This document shows, piece by piece, positions 51,467 to 60,522 of a stretch of 64,000 nucleotides of DNA. Source of the DNA: Pseudomonas viridiflava (GTDB lineage Bacteria > Pseudomonadota > Gammaproteobacteria > Pseudomonadales > Pseudomonadaceae); NCBI GenBank assembly GCA_900596015.1, contig UVIF01000024.1, forward strand, positions 248,001 to 312,000, given 5' to 3'. The translations under genes and the position numbers were made by a program. How positions within the stretch are numbered: position 1 is the first letter of the stretch; each line of letters begins with the position of its first letter. The notes under the pieces were generated by a model that saw only the letters and a list, made by a program, of their open reading frames with translations, was not told the origin of the DNA and did not search any database.

Positions 51467-53538
51467 CCGAGCTGGCACAGGTAGCGGTCACTGCGCTCAA
51501 GGGCGTGGGCGAGGCCATGGCGGAAAAACTCGCCAAGGTCGGTCTTGAAAACCTGCAGGACGTGTTGTTCCACTTGCCCCTGCGCTATCAGGACCGCACC
51601 CGCGTGGTGCCTATCGGCGCCCTGCATCCCGGCCAGGATGCAGTCATCGAAGGCGTAGTCAGTGGTGCCGATGTGTCCATGGGCAAGCGGCGCAGTCTGC
51701 TGGTGCGCCTGGGCGACGGCAGTGGCTCGTTGAGCCTGCGCTTCTATCACTTCAGCAATGCTCAAAAGGAGGCGCTCAAGCGCGGCACGCACCTGCGTTG
51801 CTATGGCGAAGCGCGGCCCGGCGCTTCGGGGCTGGAGATCTACCACCCCGAATACCGCGTCCTGACCGGTGAAGAAGACATTCCGGTCGAACAGAACCTG
51901 ACGCCGATCTACCCGACCACCGAAGGCCTGACCCAGCAGCGTCTGCGCCAGCTCTCCCAGCAGGCCCTCGACCTGCTGGGGCCGCGCAGCCTGCCCGACT
52001 GGTTACCTCTGGAGCTGGCGCGCGAGCATCGACTGGCGCCGCTGGACGAAGCGATCCGCTACCTGCATCGGCCACCGCCGGACGCCGATCTCGAGGAACT
52101 TGCGGTCGGTCATCACTGGGCTCAGCACCGCCTGGCCTTCGAAGAGCTGCTGACCCACCAGCTTTCGCAGCAACGCCTGCGCGAAAGCCTGCGCGCCCAG
52201 CGCGCACCCGCCCTGCCCCTGGCTCGCGACCTGCCGGTACGCTATCTGGACAACCTGGGTTTTGCGCCAACCGGCGCTCAACGTCGCGTGGGTGCCGAGA
52301 TCGCCTACGATTTGAGCCAGCCAGAGCCGATGTTGCGTCTGGTGCAGGGCGACGTTGGCGCGGGCAAGACAGTGGTGGCGGCCCTCGCGGCACTGCAAGC
52401 GCTGGAAGCGGGCTATCAGGTGGCCCTGATGGCGCCGACCGAGATTCTCGCCGAACAGCATTTCATTACCTTCCAGCGCTGGCTCGAACCACTGGGCATC
52501 GAAGTCGCGTGGCTGGCCGGCAAGCTCAAGGGCAAGGCGCGGGTCAGTGCACTGGAGCGTATCGTCGGCGGCGCGCCCATGGTGGTGGGTACCCATGCGC
52601 TGTTTCAAGCCGAGGTGCAGTTCGCCCGCCTGGCTCTGGTGATCATCGATGAGCAGCACCGTTTCGGCGTGCAGCAACGTCTGGCGCTGCGGCAGAAAGG
52701 CGTGGGCGGCACCCTGTGCCCGCACCAGTTGATCATGACCGCCACGCCTATCCCACGGACCTTGGCCATGAGCGCCTACGCCGACCTCGACACCTCCGTG
52801 CTCGACGAGCTGCCGCCCGGGCGCACGCCGGTCAACACCGTGCTGGTGGCCGACAGCCGTCGCCCGGAAGTGGTGGAGCGGGTGCGGGCCGCCTGTGCCG
52901 AGGGCCGCCAGGCCTATTGGGTCTGCACCCTGATCGAGGAATCCGAAGAGCTGACCTGCCAGGCCGCGCAGAGTACCTTCGAAGAACTCACCCTGGCCCT
53001 CGGCGAGCTGCGTGTCGGGCTGATCCACGGGCGCATGAAGCCGGTCGAGAAGGCCGAGGTGATGGCGCTGTTCAAGGCCGGCGAACTGCAGTTGCTGATC
53101 GCCACCACAGTGATCGAAGTCGGGGTCGATGTACCCAATTCCAGCCTGATGATCATCGAGAACCCGGAACGCCTCGGGCTTGCCCAGCTTCACCAGTTGC
53201 GCGGTCGGGTCGGTCGCGGCAGTGCCGCCAGCCACTGTGTGCTGCTCTACCACCCCCCACTGTCGCAGATCGGCCGGGAACGGCTGGGCATCATGCGCGA
53301 GACCAACGACGGCTTCGTGATCGCCGAAAAGGACCTGCAGCTGCGCGGCCCTGGCGAGATGCTCGGCACCCGGCAGACCGGACTGCTGCAGTTCAAGGTC
53401 GCCGACCTGATGCGCGACGCCGACCTGCTGCCAGCCGTGCGCGATGCCGCTCAAATGCTGATCGAACGCTGGCCTGGGCATGTCACCCCACTGCTCGAAC
53501 GCTGGCTGCGCCATGGACAGCAATACGGCCAAGTCTGA
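51463..53538 (+). CDS. recG: ATP-dependent DNA helicase RecG
   Basis: A 691-residue RecG: wedge/OB domain in the first 270 residues, then two helicase domains with Walker A GDVGAGKT at 296-303, the DEQH-type motif II IIDEQHRFGVQQR and motif III MTATPIPRTLAMS, and near the C-terminus the conserved TRAP-type motif region. It remodels stalled forks and Holliday junctions. The ATG at 51463 overlaps the oxyR stop; the longer frame from 51427 runs inside oxyR and is rejected. Confidence 0.96.
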   Translation: MTELAQVAVTALKGVGEAMAEKLAKVGLENLQDVLFHLPLRYQDRTRVVPIGALHPGQDAVIEGVVSGADVSMGKRRSLLVRLGDGSGSLSLRFYHFSNAQKEALKRGTHLRCYGEARPGASGLEIYHPEYRVLTGEEDIPVEQNLTPIYPTTEGLTQQRLRQLSQQALDLLGPRSLPDWLPLELAREHRLAPLDEAIRYLHRPPPDADLEELAVGHHWAQHRLAFEELLTHQLSQQRLRESLRAQRAPALPLARDLPVRYLDNLGFAPTGAQRRVGAEIAYDLSQPEPMLRLVQGDVGAGKTVVAALAALQALEAGYQVALMAPTEILAEQHFITFQRWLEPLGIEVAWLAGKLKGKARVSALERIVGGAPMVVGTHALFQAEVQFARLALVIIDEQHRFGVQQRLALRQKGVGGTLCPHQLIMTATPIPRTLAMSAYADLDTSVLDELPPGRTPVNTVLVADSRRPEVVERVRAACAEGRQAYWVCTLIEESEELTCQAAQSTFEELTLALGELRVGLIHGRMKPVEKAEVMALFKAGELQLLIATTVIEVGVDVPNSSLMIIENPERLGLAQLHQLRGRVGRGSAASHCVLLYHPPLSQIGRERLGIMRETNDGFVIAEKDLQLRGPGEMLGTRQTGLLQFKVADLMRDADLLPAVRDAAQMLIERWPGHVTPLLERWLRHGQQYGQV

Positions 53539-53617
53539 CGCGCGCCAGAAACTTGCGTGATAGAGGTCTCGGTTTCCCAGGCAAGCTGAGTATACTGAGA
53601 CGAATGTAGGACAATGG

Positions 53618-55024
53618 ATGCAGACCATGAATGAATATGCGCTGGAAGCCGTCACTCCGCACGCCCCCTCGGTGATCCAGAAGATGCTCGACGACTTCGG
53701 CATCGCCTGGACCAAGGTGGACGCCCAGCACGTGACCGCTGCCGATGCCAGTCGTACGATCCAGGCCGTGCTGCTGGCCGATGCGATCGGCGCGCTCATG
53801 GTGCTGTTTCCGCAGAGCAAGCTGCTGGACCTCAGCCGCCTGGCCGAATTGACTGGGCGCAAGCTCACTGCGGTGCCCGAAGAGCGCCTGCTGAAGATGC
53901 TGGGCAAGCACCAACTGACCGTGCTCCCGGCGCTGCCGATCCTGACCAGTTCGCCGTGCCTGTACGATGAGCGTCTGATGCTCGAACCCACACTGCTGAT
54001 CAGTTCCGGGGAGCCGGGTGGATGGCTGCAGATCAGCGGCGACGATTTCCGCAAGATGCTCACCAAAGCCAGCTCGGGCGTCTTTGGCGAACCGCTGGCC
54101 AATGTCCGCCCCAACCTCGATCGTCCCGACGACGACAGCCAGGAAATCGACCGCGCCGTGCAGAATTTCACCGCACGGCGAATTCAGCAGCGCCTGGAGT
54201 CGACCATCGAGATTCCACCGCTGGCGGCCACTGCGCAGAAAATCATCAAGTTGCGTGTCGACCCCAACGCCACCATCGACGACATCACCGGCGTGGTCGA
54301 AACCGACCCGGCGCTGGCCGCGCAAGTGGTCAGCTGGGCCGCTTCGCCCTACTACGCGTCACCGGGCAAGATCCGTTCGGTGGAAGATGCCATCGTCCGC
54401 GTGCTGGGTTTCGACCTGGTCATCAACCTGGCGCTGGGCCTCGCTCTGGGCAAGACCATGAGCCTGCCCAAGGATCACCCTCAGCACGCCACGCCCTACT
54501 GGCACCAGTCCATCTACGTGGCGGCGGTGATCGAGGGTCTGACCCGCGCCATGCCGCGGGCAAGCCGTCCGGAAGCAGGCCTCACCTACCTGGCCGGCCT
54601 GTTGCACAACTTTGGCTACCTGCTGCTCGCCCACGTCTTTCCGCCGCATTTTTCCTTGATCTGTCGCCACCTGGAGGTCAATCCGCATCTGCAACATGAC
54701 TTCGTCGAGCAGCACCTGCTGGGTGTCACCCGCGAGCAGATGGGTGCCTGGCTGATGCGCTATTGGGAAATGCCGGAAGAGCTGAGCACTGCATTGCGCT
54801 TTCAGCATGACCCTGGCTACACCGGTGAGCACGCCGCCTACGCCAATCTGGTCTGCCTGGCCATCCGCTTGCTGCGCAGCCGCGGCATCGGCAGCGGCGA
54901 GCAGCATATTCCCGACGCTCTGTTCGAACGCCTGGAGCTGAGCCGAGACAAGGCCGAAGATGTCGTGAGCAAGGTGCTGGAAGCCGAAGCGCTGTTGCGC
55001 GAGCTGGCCCACCAGTTCGACTGA
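53618..55024 (+). CDS. YbaK/aminoacyl-tRNA deacylase-like domain fused to HDOD domain
   Basis: A 468-residue two-part protein. Residues about 1-160 resemble the YbaK/ProX editing domain that hydrolyses mischarged aminoacyl-tRNAs (DFGIAWTKVDAQHVTAADAS, LLADAIGALMVLFPQSKLLD), and residues 190-400 are an HDOD domain (IEIPPLAATAQKIIKLRVDP, LAGLLHNFGYLLLAHVFPPH; the second H of the HD pair is replaced). HDOD proteins of this sort take part in signalling. The combination is a recurring Pseudomonas architecture, but its job is unknown. Start ATG at 53618; a second ATG three codons on is possible. Confidence 0.83.
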   Translation: MQTMNEYALEAVTPHAPSVIQKMLDDFGIAWTKVDAQHVTAADASRTIQAVLLADAIGALMVLFPQSKLLDLSRLAELTGRKLTAVPEERLLKMLGKHQLTVLPALPILTSSPCLYDERLMLEPTLLISSGEPGGWLQISGDDFRKMLTKASSGVFGEPLANVRPNLDRPDDDSQEIDRAVQNFTARRIQQRLESTIEIPPLAATAQKIIKLRVDPNATIDDITGVVETDPALAAQVVSWAASPYYASPGKIRSVEDAIVRVLGFDLVINLALGLALGKTMSLPKDHPQHATPYWHQSIYVAAVIEGLTRAMPRASRPEAGLTYLAGLLHNFGYLLLAHVFPPHFSLICRHLEVNPHLQHDFVEQHLLGVTREQMGAWLMRYWEMPEELSTALRFQHDPGYTGEHAAYANLVCLAIRLLRSRGIGSGEQHIPDALFERLELSRDKAEDVVSKVLEAEALLRELAHQFD

Positions 55025-55040
55025 CGGGTGCGCGGGTGCC

Positions 55041-55412
55041 TCAGCGCTTTTTCGGCTTGAGGTATTTCATCGCGCCCTGGAACCACACGACCAGTGCCGG
55101 ATTGCCCTTGATCTGAATGTGCTTGTCCTGGATGCCTTGCATGAAGGCCAGCTGTTTATTGCTGGCTTGCAAGGTGTCGTAGCCGAATCCGGCATCCCTG
55201 AAGGCAATCGCGAAGGCCGGCTGCGCCACGCTGCCGCTGCTGCTGGTCACGCGTTGATCACGCACGGTGAAGTGCCGGGCGATCTTGCCGTCCAGTGTCT
55301 GCAACTGGAACACCAGGTCCTTGTCCTTGAGTTGCTGAGCGAATGCGGGGTTGTTGCGGCTGGCGCGGGCCATCATCAGGCCCATGGCCCAGAGCAGAAG
55401 GCGGAATTTCAT
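55041..55412 (-). CDS. SCP2-like sterol/lipid-binding domain protein
   Basis: A 123-residue protein. The first ten residues look like a membrane or signal segment (MKFRLLLWAMGLMMARAS), and the body resembles an SCP2-type domain (LQTLDGKIARHFTVRDQRV, AFAIAFRDAGFGYDTLQ, KGNPALVVWFQGAMKYL). Such domains bind lipids or act as accessory carriers; related UbiJ/UbiT proteins work in ubiquinone synthesis, but that link is only suggestive. ATG at 55412; a longer frame has no conserved sequence. It converges on the HDOD gene with a 16-base gap. Confidence 0.72.
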   Translation of the reverse strand: MKFRLLLWAMGLMMARASRNNPAFAQQLKDKDLVFQLQTLDGKIARHFTVRDQRVTSSSGSVAQPAFAIAFRDAGFGYDTLQASNKQLAFMQGIQDKHIQIKGNPALVVWFQGAMKYLKPKKR

Positions 55413-55538
55413 GGCGAAGTCTCGGCACGGGAAAGTGCCGGCGAGTGTACCGGCAATGCCTTGCTCAAGGCAGTCCGGCTCCGGCTGGGCACGATGTTTG
55501 GCAGGTATGCCGGCAGTGGTGGCGGCGCGTACGTCGCA

Positions 55539-55560
55539 GGCACCCGGCGAACCGGGTGCC
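55539..55560. repeat. Perfect 9-bp hairpin with CGAA loop downstream of hupA
   Basis: GGCACCCGG and CCGGGTGCC pair perfectly around CGAA, 38 bases after the HU gene stop on the minus strand. No T run follows in either direction, so it is not a classical intrinsic terminator; it may protect the hupA transcript 3' end. Confidence 0.5.
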
Positions 55561-55597
55561 ATGGCAGGCTACGCTCAGCGGCGCGACGGCAGACACC

Positions 55598-55879
55598 TCA
55601 CTTGGTGGTGTTCACGCTGTCCTTGAGAGATTTCCCAGGCTTGAAGGCGACGGTATTGCTGGCCTTGATCTTCACCGGCTCGCCGGTCTGCGGATTCTTG
55701 CCGGTGCGGGCGCCGCGGTGACGCTGGATGAAGGTGCCGAAGCCCACCAGGGTGACACTGTCCTTGCGATGCAGTGCACCGGTGATTTCTTCGAGTACGG
55801 CATTCAAGACGCGGTTGGCCTGTTCCTTGGTCAGGTCCGCTTTTTCAGCAATGGCATCTACGAGCTCTGGTTTACGCAT
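55598..55879 (-). CDS. hupA: DNA-binding protein HU
   Basis: A 93-residue HU-family protein: MRKPELVDAIAEKADLTKEQ, then GFGTFIQRHRGARTGKNPQT with the DNA-intercalating Asn-Pro arm and the closing KIKASNTVAFKPGKSLKDSV. It is the HU-alpha-like copy found at this place in Pseudomonas. It bends and packages DNA non-specifically. AGAGG precedes the ATG at 55879. The SCP2-like gene lies 185 bases downstream on the same strand. Confidence 0.95.
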   Translation of the reverse strand: MRKPELVDAIAEKADLTKEQANRVLNAVLEEITGALHRKDSVTLVGFGTFIQRHRGARTGKNPQTGEPVKIKASNTVAFKPGKSLKDSVNTTK

Positions 55880-56097
55880 GGTGAAGCCTCTCATTGACGG
55901 TTTTTGTTTTTATTGGCGGCTGCCTGGAGGACGGCGACGCCCAACTCGCCGCAGGCTCTACGCTGCGGCAGACGGAGTGAGAATGGCACGCTGCACGAGG
56001 GCGCGCCAGTGTCTGCCACGGGTTTGTTGCGGCCAGATGCCGGTTATTCCGACAGAACGGCGCCGATCCGCGCGCCGGGCCTGCCTGTGGGTGGCGA

Positions 56098-56265
56098 TCA
56101 GCCGATCTCGATCATTTCGAAATCCATCTTGCCCACGCCACAATCGGGGCACAGCCAGTCTTCGGGCACGTCTTCCCAGCGGGTTCCGGGGATGATCCCG
56201 TCCTCGGGCCAGCCATCGGCTTCGTTGTAGATCAGGCCACAGACGATACATTGCCACTTCTTCAT
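56098..56265 (-). CDS. rubA: Rubredoxin
   Basis: A 55-residue rubredoxin with two CxxCG knuckles, CIVCG (Cys6, Cys9) and CPDCG (Cys39, Cys42), that bind one iron. Rubredoxins carry single electrons, in pseudomonads to alkane hydroxylase or oxidative-stress systems. The second of two adjacent ATGs (56265) is chosen because AAGGGG is better spaced for it. It is divergent from ubiC. Confidence 0.95.
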   Translation of the reverse strand: MKKWQCIVCGLIYNEADGWPEDGIIPGTRWEDVPEDWLCPDCGVGKMDFEMIEIG

Positions 56266-56445
56266 CATTTCCCCTTGGTATTCAGGCGGTCTGGCAGGCG
56301 CTCGATGGTGTGACGTTGTCGCCCGGCTCTCGCGGTTTGTACTGATCAACGCCGTGCGATGCAAGCTTCATCAGGCGCGGGCGGCCAATCGGCGCCGGCA
56401 AACATGATAAGCTCGGTGTCTTTCCGGCCGACCCGATTCACTACC

Positions 56446-56991
56446 GTGCCCCATTCAGGATACCCCTCCCCCGATTGGCAATGCCTGGCCGATGCCGAAC
56501 CGCTGGTACACGACTGGCTGTTCGACCCAGGCTCCCTGACCCGCCGCTTGATCCAGCTCAGCGATGATCATTTCGGCGTCACCGTGCTAAAGCAGGATTG
56601 GCAGCCGCTGCGCGATGAAGAGTGCCTGATGCTGGGTGTGCCGCCGGCCAGCCAGGGTTGGGTGCGCGAGGTCTGCCTGCTCGGCCACGGCCAGCCATGG
56701 GTGTTCGCCCGCAGCGTGGCGGCGCGCAGCAGCCTGCAGGCCAGCGACCTGGATCTGCAGGCGCTGGGCAACCGTTCGCTCGGCGAGCTGTTGTTCTGCG
56801 ACCCGGCGTTCGTCCGCGGCCCCATCCAGACCTGCCGCTACCCGGCCCGGTGGCTGCCCGCGCAGCAGGCTGGCGAGGGCCTGTGGGCGCGGCGCTCGCG
56901 TTTCGACCGTGGGCCGTTGGCAGTGCTGGTTGCCGAAGTATTCCTGCCGCCGCTGTGGCACGCCGTTCGTACCCAAGTGGAGAACCGTTGA
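56446..56991 (+). CDS. ubiC: Chorismate pyruvate-lyase
   Basis: A 181-residue UbiC protein: LFDPGSLTRRLIQLSDDHFG and REVCLLGHGQPWVFARSVAA are family signatures, with the conserved Arg and Glu residues of the chorismate site. It converts chorismate to 4-hydroxybenzoate, the first step of ubiquinone synthesis. The start is uncertain: I prefer the GTG at 56446, which gives the family length; an ATG at 56404 adds fourteen residues and overlaps what may be the promoter (TGATAAG at 56405). Its stop overlaps the ubiA start by one base. Confidence 0.9.
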   Translation: MPHSGYPSPDWQCLADAEPLVHDWLFDPGSLTRRLIQLSDDHFGVTVLKQDWQPLRDEECLMLGVPPASQGWVREVCLLGHGQPWVFARSVAARSSLQASDLDLQALGNRSLGELLFCDPAFVRGPIQTCRYPARWLPAQQAGEGLWARRSRFDRGPLAVLVAEVFLPPLWHAVRTQVENR

Positions 56992-57881
56992 TGTACCAGA
57001 GCCTGCTCAAGTCGCTGAACCGGCTGAACCCGCGCGCTTGGGATTTCGTTCAGCTCACGCGCATGGACAAGCCCATCGGCGTCTACCTGCTGCTCTGGCC
57101 GACGCTGTGGGCCCTGTGGATCGCCGGCGAAGGCCGGCCTTCGCTGGCCAACCTGGCGATTTTCGTTACCGGCGTGGTGCTGATGCGTGCGGCCGGCTGC
57201 GTGATCAATGACTTCGCCGACCGCAAGGTCGACGGGCACGTCAAGCGTACCGAAGCGCGGCCACTGGTCAGCGGCAGGATCAGCAGCAAGGAGGCACTGG
57301 TCTTCTTTGCCGTACTGGTTGGCATCAGTTTCATTCTGGTGCTGTGCACTAACGCGCAGACCATCGGCCTGTCGGTCGGTGGCCTGGTATTGGCGGCGAG
57401 CTACCCGTTCATGAAACGCTACACCTACTACCCACAGGTGGTGCTGGGCATGGCGTTTTCGTGGGGCATGCTGATGGCGTTCACCGCCGAAACCGGCGAG
57501 CTGCCAGCCGCTGCCTGGCTGCTGTGGATCGCCAACCTGCTGTGGACGGTAGCCTATGACACCTACTACGCCATGACCGACCGCGACGACGACCTGCGCA
57601 TCGGGGTGAAGTCCACCGCCATTGTGTTCGGTGCTGCCGATCGGTTGATCATCGTCATGCTGCAGGGGCTGGCGCTGGCCTGCCTGCTGCTGGCCGGCGC
57701 GCGGTTCGGCCTCGGCGGCTGGTTCCATGCAGGCCTGGCGGTAGCCGCCGGGTGCTTCGGCTGGCAGTGGTGGCACAGCCGCGAGCGCGAGCGGATGGCC
57801 TGCTTCAGGGCGTTTCTGCACAACCACTGGGTGGGCCTGGCGATTTTCGTCGGTATCGTGCTCGACTATGCGTTGCGTTGA
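56991..57881 (+). CDS. ubiA: 4-hydroxybenzoate octaprenyltransferase
   Basis: A 296-residue membrane prenyltransferase with eight to nine hydrophobic helices. The first Asp-rich motif is NDFADRKVD (about 73-81) and the second YAMTDRDDDLRIG, which bind Mg and the polyprenyl diphosphate. It couples the UbiC product to the polyprenyl chain. The ATG at 56991 is coupled to the ubiC stop (TGATG). Confidence 0.97.
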   Translation: MYQSLLKSLNRLNPRAWDFVQLTRMDKPIGVYLLLWPTLWALWIAGEGRPSLANLAIFVTGVVLMRAAGCVINDFADRKVDGHVKRTEARPLVSGRISSKEALVFFAVLVGISFILVLCTNAQTIGLSVGGLVLAASYPFMKRYTYYPQVVLGMAFSWGMLMAFTAETGELPAAAWLLWIANLLWTVAYDTYYAMTDRDDDLRIGVKSTAIVFGAADRLIIVMLQGLALACLLLAGARFGLGGWFHAGLAVAAGCFGWQWWHSRERERMACFRAFLHNHWVGLAIFVGIVLDYALR

Positions 57882-57935
57882 GAGGCCTTGGGTTGCTGCC
57901 GTCCCTGGCAGTCGCAGCGTATCTAGCCAGGCCGG

Positions 57936-58331
57936 TCAGTCTTCTACAGGGCGCGCCACCTGCCAGGCATTTTCCTTCTTGCCATCGCCACTGGTTTCCC
58001 CAGGCTTCTTGTCGCCCTTGTAGGTGTACAGCGGGCTGCCCATGTAGGCCCACTGCAAGCTGCCGTCGTCGCGGCTGAGCACGGTCCAGTCGCCATCGTC
58101 GCTGGCGCCCTTGTCGGCCATCAGCGGCGGCCAGTTCTTCGCGCAGTCGGCGTTGCACGTCGATTTGCCGTCTTCGTCCTCGGCGTAGGTATAGAGCGTC
58201 ATGCCGCGACCATCGACGAACGCCTTGCCCGGTTCCAGGCGCGGATGATCGGCGGCCGTCGCCATGCCGGACAGCGTCAGCGCCAGGGCGCCACACAGGG
58301 CCATCCAGGCCGAAGTCGTGCGAGTCTTCAT
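57936..58331 (-). CDS. Secreted COG4315-family protein
   Basis: A 131-residue exported protein. A signal peptide ends about residue 26 (GMATAADHP) and the body contains two copies of the short 'secreted repeat' (PF03640): GMTLYTYAEDEDGKSTCNAD and GSPLYTYKGDKKPGETSGDG. Two nearby cysteines (STCNADCAKNW) probably form a disulphide. Function is unknown; the family is small and periplasmic. It is divergent from phoB, whose PHO box lies in the shared gap. Confidence 0.83.
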   Translation of the reverse strand: MKTRTTSAWMALCGALALTLSGMATAADHPRLEPGKAFVDGRGMTLYTYAEDEDGKSTCNADCAKNWPPLMADKGASDDGDWTVLSRDDGSLQWAYMGSPLYTYKGDKKPGETSGDGKKENAWQVARPVED

Positions 58332-58404
58332 GAGTGCTTCTCGTCTTCAATGAACAGGGATTTACAGCTTAGTACAGTCTGACTAATTTGATACGCTCGA
58401 ACAC

Positions 58405-58422
58405 CTGTCACACGACTGCAAT
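58405..58422 (+). promoter_or_regulatory. PHO box in the phoB promoter
   Basis: CTGTCAC (58405-58411) and CTGCAAT (58416-58422) are separated by four bases, close to the CTGTCAT-N4-CTGTCAT consensus bound by PhoB. A -10-like TCTAAT lies ten bases downstream at 58433-58438, the usual spacing for a PhoB-activated promoter, so phoBR is probably autoregulated. Confidence 0.75.
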
Positions 58423-58475
58423 AATTGCGTTATCTAATGCGGCGCATGACAGGGTAATGACAAGAGGTTCGCACA

Positions 58476-59165
58476 ATGGCTGGCAGGAGCATTCTCATCG
58501 TCGACGATGAGGCACCGATCCGCGAAATGATCGCCGTGGCCCTGGAAATGGCAGGCTACGACAGCCTGGAGGCGGAGAACGCGCAGCAGGCCCACGCGAT
58601 CATCGTCGACCGCAAACCCGATCTCATCCTGCTCGACTGGATGCTGCCCGGCACCTCGGGCATCGAATTGGCCCGGCGCCTCAAGCGCGACGAGCTGACC
58701 GGCGATATCCCGATCATCATGCTCACCGCCAAGGGCGAAGAAGACAACAAGATCCAGGGCCTGGAAGTCGGTGCCGACGACTACATCACCAAGCCGTTCT
58801 CGCCGCGCGAACTGGTGGCCCGGCTCAAGGCCGTGCTGCGCCGAGCCGGCCCCAGCGATGGCGAATCGCCGATCGAAGTCGGCGGCCTGCTGCTCGACCC
58901 GATCAGCCATCGCGTCACCATCGACGGCAAGCCCGCCGAAATGGGCCCCACCGAATACCGCCTATTGCAGTTCTTCATGACCCACCAGGAGCGTGCCTAC
59001 ACCCGCGGGCAGCTGCTCGACCAGGTCTGGGGTGGCAACGTCTATGTCGAGGAGCGCACCGTGGACGTGCATATCCGCCGTCTGCGCAAAGCCCTGGGTG
59101 ACGCCTACGAAAATCTGGTACAAACCGTGCGCGGCACCGGTTACCGCTTCTCCACCAAGAGCTGA
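58476..59165 (+). CDS. phoB: Phosphate regulon response regulator PhoB
   Basis: A 229-residue OmpR-type regulator. Receiver phosphoacceptor is Asp54 in ILLDWMLPG, with the acidic pocket DDE at 10-12 and Lys in YITKPFSP. The winged-helix effector domain covers about 130-229 (YTRGQLLDQVWGGNVYVEER). Phosphorylated by PhoR in phosphate limitation, it binds PHO boxes. AGAGG precedes the ATG. phoR follows after 35 bases. Confidence 0.97.
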   Translation: MAGRSILIVDDEAPIREMIAVALEMAGYDSLEAENAQQAHAIIVDRKPDLILLDWMLPGTSGIELARRLKRDELTGDIPIIMLTAKGEEDNKIQGLEVGADDYITKPFSPRELVARLKAVLRRAGPSDGESPIEVGGLLLDPISHRVTIDGKPAEMGPTEYRLLQFFMTHQERAYTRGQLLDQVWGGNVYVEERTVDVHIRRLRKALGDAYENLVQTVRGTGYRFSTKS

Positions 59166-59200
59166 ACCGGCAGGCTTTCACAGCAAAGGATGCGCGATAC

Positions 59201-60502
59201 GTGAAACAAGACTGGTATGCCACCCTGGTGCGTCACATGCTGCTGCTGGTGGCGGGGTGCCTGTTGGTCGGGATGCTCACCGGCCACTACGGCTGGTGCC
59301 TGGCAGCAGGCCTGGCGGTGTACCTGGCCTGGACCCTCAAGCAACTGTTGCGTCTGCACCGCTGGCTGCGCGAGCACCAGCCGGATCAGCCGCCGCCCGA
59401 CGGTTACGGGCTGTGGGGCGAGGTGTTCGACAGCATCTATCACATGCAGCGCCGCGATCAGCGCGCTCGGGGGCGGCTGCAGGCGGTGATCGATCGCGTG
59501 CAGGAGTCCACCGCGGCCCTGCGCGATGCGGTGATCATGCTCGACGCCGACGGCAACCTGGAATGGTGGAACCGCGCCGCCGAGACGTTGCTGGGGCTCA
59601 AGACCCCGCAGGACAGCGGTCAACCGGTGACCAACCTGATACGCCATCCGCGCTTCAAGGAATACTTTGCGCACGAGCAGTACGCCGAGCCTCTGGAGAT
59701 CCCCTCGCCGGTCAACGACCGTCTGCGTGTGCAGTTCCTGATCACCCGCTACGGTAACAACGAACACCTGATGCTGGTGCGCGACGTGACCCGCATTCAT
59801 CAGCTGGAGCAGATGCGCAAGGATTTCGTGGCCAATGTGTCGCACGAACTGCGCACGCCGCTGACGGTCATCACCGGCTACCTGGAAACCCTGCTGGACA
59901 ACGTCGAAAACGTCAATCCACGCTGGACCCGGGCGCTGCAGCAGATGGAACAGCAAGGCGTGCGCATGCAGACCCTGCTCAACGATCTGCTGTTGCTGGC
60001 CAAGCTGGAAGCCACCGACTACCCCTCGGACAACCTGCCGGTGGCGGTCACGTCTCTGTTGCAGAGCATCGTCAGCGACGCGCGGGCCTTGTCCGGACCG
60101 CGCAACCAGACGATCAGCCTGGACATCGAAAACGATGTGCTGCTCAAGGGCAGCGAGGCCGAGCTGCGCAGTGCGTTCTCCAACCTGGTGTTCAACGCGG
60201 TGAAATACACGCCGGAACAGGGGACCATCCGCGTGCGCTGCTGGGCCGATGCCCAGGGCGCCCATCTGCGGGTCCAGGATTCGGGAATCGGCATCGACGC
60301 CAAGCACCTGCCGCGCCTGACCGAGCGCTTCTATCGAGTGGATTCGAGCCGAGCTTCCAACACCGGTGGCACCGGGCTGGGGCTGGCCATCGTCAAGCAC
60401 GTGCTGCTGCGCCATCGAGCCACGCTGGAGATCAGCAGCGTGCCGGGCCATGGCAGTATCTTCACCTGTCACTTCTCGGCGGTGCAGGTGGTGGTTCGGT
60501 AA
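59201..60502 (+). CDS. phoR: Phosphate regulon sensor kinase PhoR
   Basis: A 433-residue membrane histidine kinase: two N-terminal membrane helices (about 10-48), a PAS domain (about 95-200), the phosphoacceptor His215 in VSHELRTPL, and a HATPase region with the N box (FSNLVFNAVKYTP) and GGTGLGLAIVKHVL. Like other PhoR it has only a short periplasmic part and senses phosphate through the Pst/PhoU system. The GTG at 59201 has AAAGGA ten bases away. A trimer of REP elements follows its stop. Confidence 0.96.
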   Translation: MKQDWYATLVRHMLLLVAGCLLVGMLTGHYGWCLAAGLAVYLAWTLKQLLRLHRWLREHQPDQPPPDGYGLWGEVFDSIYHMQRRDQRARGRLQAVIDRVQESTAALRDAVIMLDADGNLEWWNRAAETLLGLKTPQDSGQPVTNLIRHPRFKEYFAHEQYAEPLEIPSPVNDRLRVQFLITRYGNNEHLMLVRDVTRIHQLEQMRKDFVANVSHELRTPLTVITGYLETLLDNVENVNPRWTRALQQMEQQGVRMQTLLNDLLLLAKLEATDYPSDNLPVAVTSLLQSIVSDARALSGPRNQTISLDIENDVLLKGSEAELRSAFSNLVFNAVKYTPEQGTIRVRCWADAQGAHLRVQDSGIGIDAKHLPRLTERFYRVDSSRASNTGGTGLGLAIVKHVLLRHRATLEISSVPGHGSIFTCHFSAVQVVVR

Positions 60503-60522
60503 CCGCGCAGGGCGCGATCCTG

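Noticed and set aside
55539..55560. Intrinsic terminator for hupA
   Set aside because: The stem is perfect but no T run follows on either strand, so it is listed only as a hairpin.
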